From NCBI GenBank assembly GCA_040775095.1, contig JAXGTD010000045.1:1-28604 (forward strand): a stretch of DNA of 28,604 bases. Direction: 5' to 3'. This document shows positions 25,843 to 28,604 of this stretch, one piece after another. The notes beneath the pieces were generated by a model. It did not search any database, was not told the DNA's origin, and was given only the letters and a program-made list of their open reading frames with translations. Numbering within the stretch: position 1 is the first letter of the stretch; each line of letters begins with the position of its first letter. The position numbers were made by a program, and so were the translations under genes. The DNA comes from JAXGTD01 sp040775095 (GTDB lineage: Bacteria > Pseudomonadota > Gammaproteobacteria > Chromatiales > Chromatiaceae).

Positions 25843-25843
25843 G

Positions 25844-26929
25844 TCAGGACGCCTCCTCGCCGCGCAGGGTCGTGAGCAGATTGCTCACCTGCACGGCGAT
25901 CTCCCGATACAACACCTCGTAGCGCTGTCGGGCCTGATCATCGGGGAGGCCCACGGGCAATGAGCCCACGTCCCAGTCCAGCAGCGTGCTGTGGAAAGGC
26001 ACCGACTCCAGGTATGACTTCGCCGGCCCCTGCAGGCTGACGATCACGTGGTACTCGGCCAGCTCCTGCTTGGAGAGGTCGAGCTTGATCGGCTTGCGGT
26101 CGCCAAGCTCGATCCCCCGCTCCTGCAGCAGACCGGCCACCTTCGGGTCGACGGTGGCGGCAGCCTGGCGCCCGGCGCTGCGGTACTCCCCGCTTCCCGG
26201 GAAGTTCTTCCGCGCGATCGCCTCGGCCATTGGGCCGAGCACCGAATTGTCCTCGTCGAGGAACAGGATCCGATAGATCTTGGCCGCCTTGCCCTCTCCG
26301 GTCGCGGCAAAGACCGCCTCCTCGCAGATGTTCTTCGCCTGGTCCGAGACCCGCTCCAACATGTTGAAGACGACCAGGTAAGCGAACAGATCCTTGATCG
26401 ACAGCTGGTTTCCCTCGGCCACGAGGTCGGTGAACACGCTATCGAACGTCCGCTCCACCTGATCGGCCATACCCATCGTGGCCTTGGCCTTGTCGGCGCT
26501 GCCCTCGCTGAACGCCTCGACCGCCTGCTTGAGCATCTGTCGGGACTCACCCGCCATGAGCTCGAGCTCACGGGCCACCAGGCCCTCGGGCCGGCGGGAG
26601 AGTTGCACCGACTCGCGGGCGATGGTCACGGCATAGTCGCCAAGACGCTCGAGGGCGAGATTGGCACGGATGATCGCGGACATCAGGCGCAGGTGCCCGG
26701 CGCTGGGCAGATGCAGTGCGATGAATCCGTGGCACATCCGGTCGAGGGCCCGGCTCGACCGATTGATGAACTGGTCCCCGAGGGCCGTCGCGTAGGCAAG
26801 CTTGTCGTTGGCGCTCAGCAGTGCGTGGGTCGCGTCCGTCAGGGCCGACTCGACCTGTTCTGCCAGCATGGACAGGTGCTGCTTGATGCGAGACAGGTCT
26901 CGCTCGAGACGTTCTTCATAGTGGGTCAT
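25844..26929 (-). CDS. phoU: PhoU fused to an inactive low-molecular-weight phosphatase/ArsC-like domain
   Basis: PhoU connects the Pst transporter to the PhoR/PhoB phosphate sensor and represses the regulon when phosphate is plentiful. 361 residues, against about 235 for ordinary PhoU. Residues 1-212 are two PhoU three-helix repeats with metal-site motifs ERLGD (94-98) and ERVSD (192-196). Residues 217-355 resemble the LMW protein-tyrosine phosphatase/arsenate reductase fold: YRILFLDEDNSVLGPMAEAI matches the strand, P-loop and helix of the family. The catalytic Cys is Asp225 and the P-loop Arg is Leu231, so it should have no phosphatase or arsenate reductase activity by the known mechanism. 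It may bind an anion or a protein. GGAG precedes ATG 26929. Position 2 in the operon is unusual, since phoU is normally last. Confidence 0.9.
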   Translation of the reverse strand: MTHYEERLERDLSRIKQHLSMLAEQVESALTDATHALLSANDKLAYATALGDQFINRSSRALDRMCHGFIALHLPSAGHLRLMSAIIRANLALERLGDYAVTIARESVQLSRRPEGLVARELELMAGESRQMLKQAVEAFSEGSADKAKATMGMADQVERTFDSVFTDLVAEGNQLSIKDLFAYLVVFNMLERVSDQAKNICEEAVFAATGEGKAAKIYRILFLDEDNSVLGPMAEAIARKNFPGSGEYRSAGRQAAATVDPKVAGLLQERGIELGDRKPIKLDLSKQELAEYHVIVSLQGPAKSYLESVPFHSTLLDWDVGSLPVGLPDDQARQRYEVLYREIAVQVSNLLTTLRGEEAS

Positions 26930-26982
26930 GGTGTCTGCTCCGCGGGACGCAATCGGCCAACCGGGATTCGTCAGCGCAGGCG

Positions 26983-27000
26983 CGGCGCCCGGGGGCGCCG
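26983..27000 (-). repeat. Strong GC hairpin between pstS and phoU
   Basis: CGGCGCC and GGCGCCG form a perfect 7-bp stem with a 4-base CGGG loop, 13 bp after the pstS stop. There is no T-tract on either strand, so it is not a classic terminator. It could protect the pstS message from 3' decay and so raise the binding protein above the membrane subunits, a known strategy in ABC importer operons. Confidence 0.5.
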
Positions 27001-27013
27001 GCTGCGGATCCGG

Positions 27014-27889
27014 CTACTTGCACTCGACCCGGCGAACGGGGGCATAACCCTCCTTGGCGACGATGCACTGTCCCGCATCGCTCATGATCCAGTCCATGTA
27101 CTTCTTCACCTCACCCTGCGGCTCGCCATTGGTGTACATGAGCAGCGGACGGGCAATCGGATAGCTGCCATCGAAGGCCGTCTCCTCGGAGGGCTCGACA
27201 CAGGCATCCCCCTCCGCCTTGGCGATACAGAGCTTGTTGACGTGATCGGTCGCATACGCAAGGCCGCTATAGCCAATGGCGCAGGGGGTCTTCTCGACCA
27301 GATCGACAACGTCCTTGGAGCCGTGCATGTCAAGGGTGCCCATCCGGTATTTTCCCTTTTTCCCGAGCACGGCCTCCTGGAAGTAGGCATAGGTGCCAGA
27401 GTTGTTCTGCCGGCTGACGACCACGATCTCGCCAGAATCACAGCCGGGCACCGTGATGCCGAGGTCCGACCAATTGTTCGCGCCACCGTCACGGCCGTAG
27501 ATCTTGGCCAGATCCGCCAACGTCATCGACTTGGCCGGATTGTTCTTATTGGTATAGACCGCCAGCGCGTCGTATCCCACGACGTGCTCCACGGGATGCT
27601 GTCCGTGCTCCTCCGCTTGCTCGATCTCCTTGGTCTTCATCTTCCGGCTGGCGTTCGCGATATCCACGGTGCCATTGATCATCGCCGCGATGCCGGTGCC
27701 TGAGCCCCCGCCCGAAACGGCGACCGCAACGTCCGGATCGATCTTGCCGTACTCTTCGGCCCAAGCCTGGGCGACATTCACGAGGGTATCCGAACCCTTG
27801 TTCTGGATCTCGGTACGTGCCTGTACACCAACCGCAGACAGGCAGAGCGTCGTAGCAACCGAAACGGTCAACAGGTTCTTCTTCAGCAC
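27014..27889 (-). CDS. pstS: Periplasmic phosphate-binding protein PstS
   Basis: Captures phosphate in the periplasm and delivers it to PstCA. 291 residues with a signal peptide (KK start, hydrophobic core 5-20, cleavage near GVQA-RT at 24/25). Phosphate-binding loops are visible as GSDTLVN, SGGGSGTGIAA and SRQNNSGTYAYF. Six Cys in the mature protein (at about 150, 204, 222, 230, 275, 290) suggest disulfide bonds in the periplasm. It starts with GTG at 27889, preceded by a strong GAGGTGA. It heads the operon and has a PhoB-type promoter upstream. It lacks a lipobox, so it is a soluble form. Confidence 0.96.
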   Translation of the reverse strand: MLKKNLLTVSVATTLCLSAVGVQARTEIQNKGSDTLVNVAQAWAEEYGKIDPDVAVAVSGGGSGTGIAAMINGTVDIANASRKMKTKEIEQAEEHGQHPVEHVVGYDALAVYTNKNNPAKSMTLADLAKIYGRDGGANNWSDLGITVPGCDSGEIVVVSRQNNSGTYAYFQEAVLGKKGKYRMGTLDMHGSKDVVDLVEKTPCAIGYSGLAYATDHVNKLCIAKAEGDACVEPSEETAFDGSYPIARPLLMYTNGEPQGEVKKYMDWIMSDAGQCIVAKEGYAPVRRVECK

Positions 27890-27925
27890 GGTATCACCTC
27901 GGTGGTCAATGAGAGCAGAGTGCTC

Positions 27926-27978
27926 GCTATAAGAAAGCGATGACTTTTCGTATGGTTATGTTGACGACGATATGACAC
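27926..27978 (-). promoter_or_regulatory. Pho box and -10 for the pst operon
   Basis: On the minus strand GTGTCATATCGTCGTCAA (27978-27961) fits the PhoB box of two 7-bp half-sites 11 bp apart: GTCA recurs at exactly 11 bp. A further GTCAT lies at 27944-27940, near the next repeat phases, followed 8 bp later by TATAGC (27931-27926) as -10. Transcription would start near 27919, about 30 bases before the GTG. The second half-site matches consensus only in part. Confidence 0.6.
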
Positions 27979-28230
27979 TTTGTTTGAGATTGGGTTACGG
28001 TTTTTTTACCGTGTGATGAATTTTTTATTTCAGTCGAATAGGGAGCGACGTTTCGCAACTACCGGACGCGGCATGCGGTTTCGACTGACGGGAGCCCTTC
28101 CGCTTCGCAATACAGGAATCGGGATGTTGGCGCGGTTTCTCGGCACGCCATGCCAGACCCACGATGCTGATCAACCGCGAGTCCCGGGAAGGTTGCACCG
28201 GCGCCGCACCTGCCTGCGGCTTCGTCGAGC
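27979..28230. other. Intergenic region upstream of pst, no gene recognised
   Basis: About 250 bp, AT-richer at first (27980-28030) than the rest of the window. A short dyad ACGGT-TTTTTT-ACCGT lies at 27997-28012. The rest is normal-GC sequence with no supported gene. A minus-strand open frame across 28025-28450 gives a basic, unrecognised translation and probably is not coding. Confidence 0.4.
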
Positions 28231-28463
28231 CTAGAAAGAGCAGTTGACCGCTTAGCCGCCCATGCAAACGTCTGTGTTTGTTCGCATTCTGGAGATGTTG
28301 GGGAGTCACCCGCCAGGTGAAGGGCGCTACGCTCGCCAGGGCACGCCCCCCCGCGCCCAGCCGTGTTACGACGCGTTGGAATTGAATGACGATTCCGCCT
28401 CGTTCTGCCTTGCTGGACACCACGCGCAACGCACCCTGACGACCGTCCAACTGCCCTTTCTAG
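28231..28463. repeat. Inverted-repeat-bounded, MITE-like segment with CTAG ends
   Basis: The left arm CTAGAAAGAGCAGTTG (28231-28246) and the reverse complement of 28463-28448, CTAGAAAGGGCAGTTG, agree at 15 of 16 positions. Both outer ends are CTAG, so the segment is bounded by TA on both sides, the hallmark of IS630/mariner-type target duplication. The roughly 200 bp inside hold no recognisable gene. It may be a non-autonomous transposon remnant or the two ends of a decayed element. Confidence 0.45.
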
Positions 28464-28604
28464 TACAGTCGCGCCGAAATAAGGTAAACATCAAGCTTCG
28501 AGGGGCTTACCCTGGTAAGTCCACTTGAACGGCTTGGCCATTGTTTTGTTGAAGTAGTCGACGAAGGCTATGAGCTTGCCGTGCAGGTCGTCTGTGGAGC
28601 TGAA
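28463..28604 (-). mobile_element. IS630-family insertion sequence, one end (runs off window)
   Basis: The 3' end of an IS630-family element: the transposase C-terminus followed by about 28 bp to a probable terminal sequence GTACAGTCGCGCC (plus strand, from 28463), directly abutting CTAG at 28460-28463. IS630 is known to insert at the TA of CTAG, which fits. The other end lies outside the window, so the exact boundary cannot be confirmed. Confidence 0.7.
28491..28604 (-). CDS. IS630-family transposase, C-terminal fragment (runs off window)
   Basis: The last 37 residues and stop of a transposase that continues beyond the window. The translation begins FSSTDDLHGKLIAFVDYFNK and ends FKWTYQGKPLEA. 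The pattern S-ELxxKIxxFIxYFN...AKPFKWTYxG is the usual IS630 C-terminus after the DDE catalytic core. The frame is intact over the visible part; whether the whole gene is intact cannot be judged. Codon use is less GC-rich than in neighbouring genes, consistent with a mobile origin. Confidence 0.85.
   Translation of the reverse strand, partial: FSSTDDLHGKLIAFVDYFNKTMAKPFKWTYQGKPLEA

Noticed and set aside
27997..28012. Terminator at the ACGGT-T6-ACCGT dyad
   Set aside because: The stem is only 5 bp with weak flanking pairing and no gene ends into it; it may be chance or an operator.
28025..28450. Minus-strand 141-codon frame between pstS and the IS element
   Set aside because: Crosses the whole left arm and most of the inverted-repeat segment, has no family resemblance, and no clear ribosome site.
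1..28604. CRISPR arrays, tRNA or rRNA genes
   Set aside because: No regularly spaced direct repeats and no cloverleaf or rRNA-like segments were seen in the intergenic regions.

Overview
This window looks like chromosomal DNA of a GC-rich gammaproteobacterium outside the enterics, probably of the Chromatiales/Ectothiorhodospiraceae kind. That placement is inferred from three things. The block queG / nnr-tsaE-amiC-mutL-miaA-hfq-hflX-hflK-hflC-yjeT-hisZ-purA is the gammaproteobacterial order. HisZ is present and MutL carries endonuclease-type motifs. A sodium-pumping oxaloacetate decarboxylase operon (oadGAB) follows purA. Almost everything is on the minus strand; queG is the only confident plus-strand gene.

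Layout. 1-3330 (minus): yceD-rpmF-plsX-fabH-fabD, the L32/fatty-acid and phospholipid initiation cluster, with a good sigma70-type promoter almost on top of the yceD start codon. 3638-6916 (minus): oadG-oadA-oadB. 6980-20844 (minus): the long housekeeping cluster from nnr through tsaE, amiC, mutL, miaA, hfq, hflX, hflK, hflC, yjeT and hisZ to purA, with candidate internal promoters before amiC, hfq and hflK and a terminator-like hairpin after hflC. 21033-22103 (plus): queG, divergent from nnr.

22172-27889 (minus): a complete phosphate-uptake operon in the order pstS-phoU-pstC-pstA-pstB2-pstB1, preceded by a Pho-box-like 11-bp repeat. This is the most unusual part of the window. It has two different PstB ATPases whose motif losses are complementary, so a heterodimer would have one intact and one degenerate ATP site. 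Its PhoU carries a C-terminal low-molecular-weight phosphatase/ArsC-like domain that has lost both the catalytic Cys and the P-loop Arg.

27979-28604: no convincing host gene. It holds an inverted-repeat-bounded segment of about 230 bp whose two ends lie in CTAG, abutting the end of an IS630-family insertion sequence that runs off the window.

How the genes work together: the first cluster couples ribosomal protein synthesis to the start of lipid synthesis. oadGAB links oxaloacetate decarboxylation to sodium export. The central cluster handles metabolite repair, tRNA modification, mismatch repair, cell separation, RNA chaperoning, membrane protease control, and histidine and AMP synthesis. The pst operon imports phosphate and signals phosphate status. 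All reading was by eye: family assignments are confident, while promoters, terminators and mechanistic ideas are inference.
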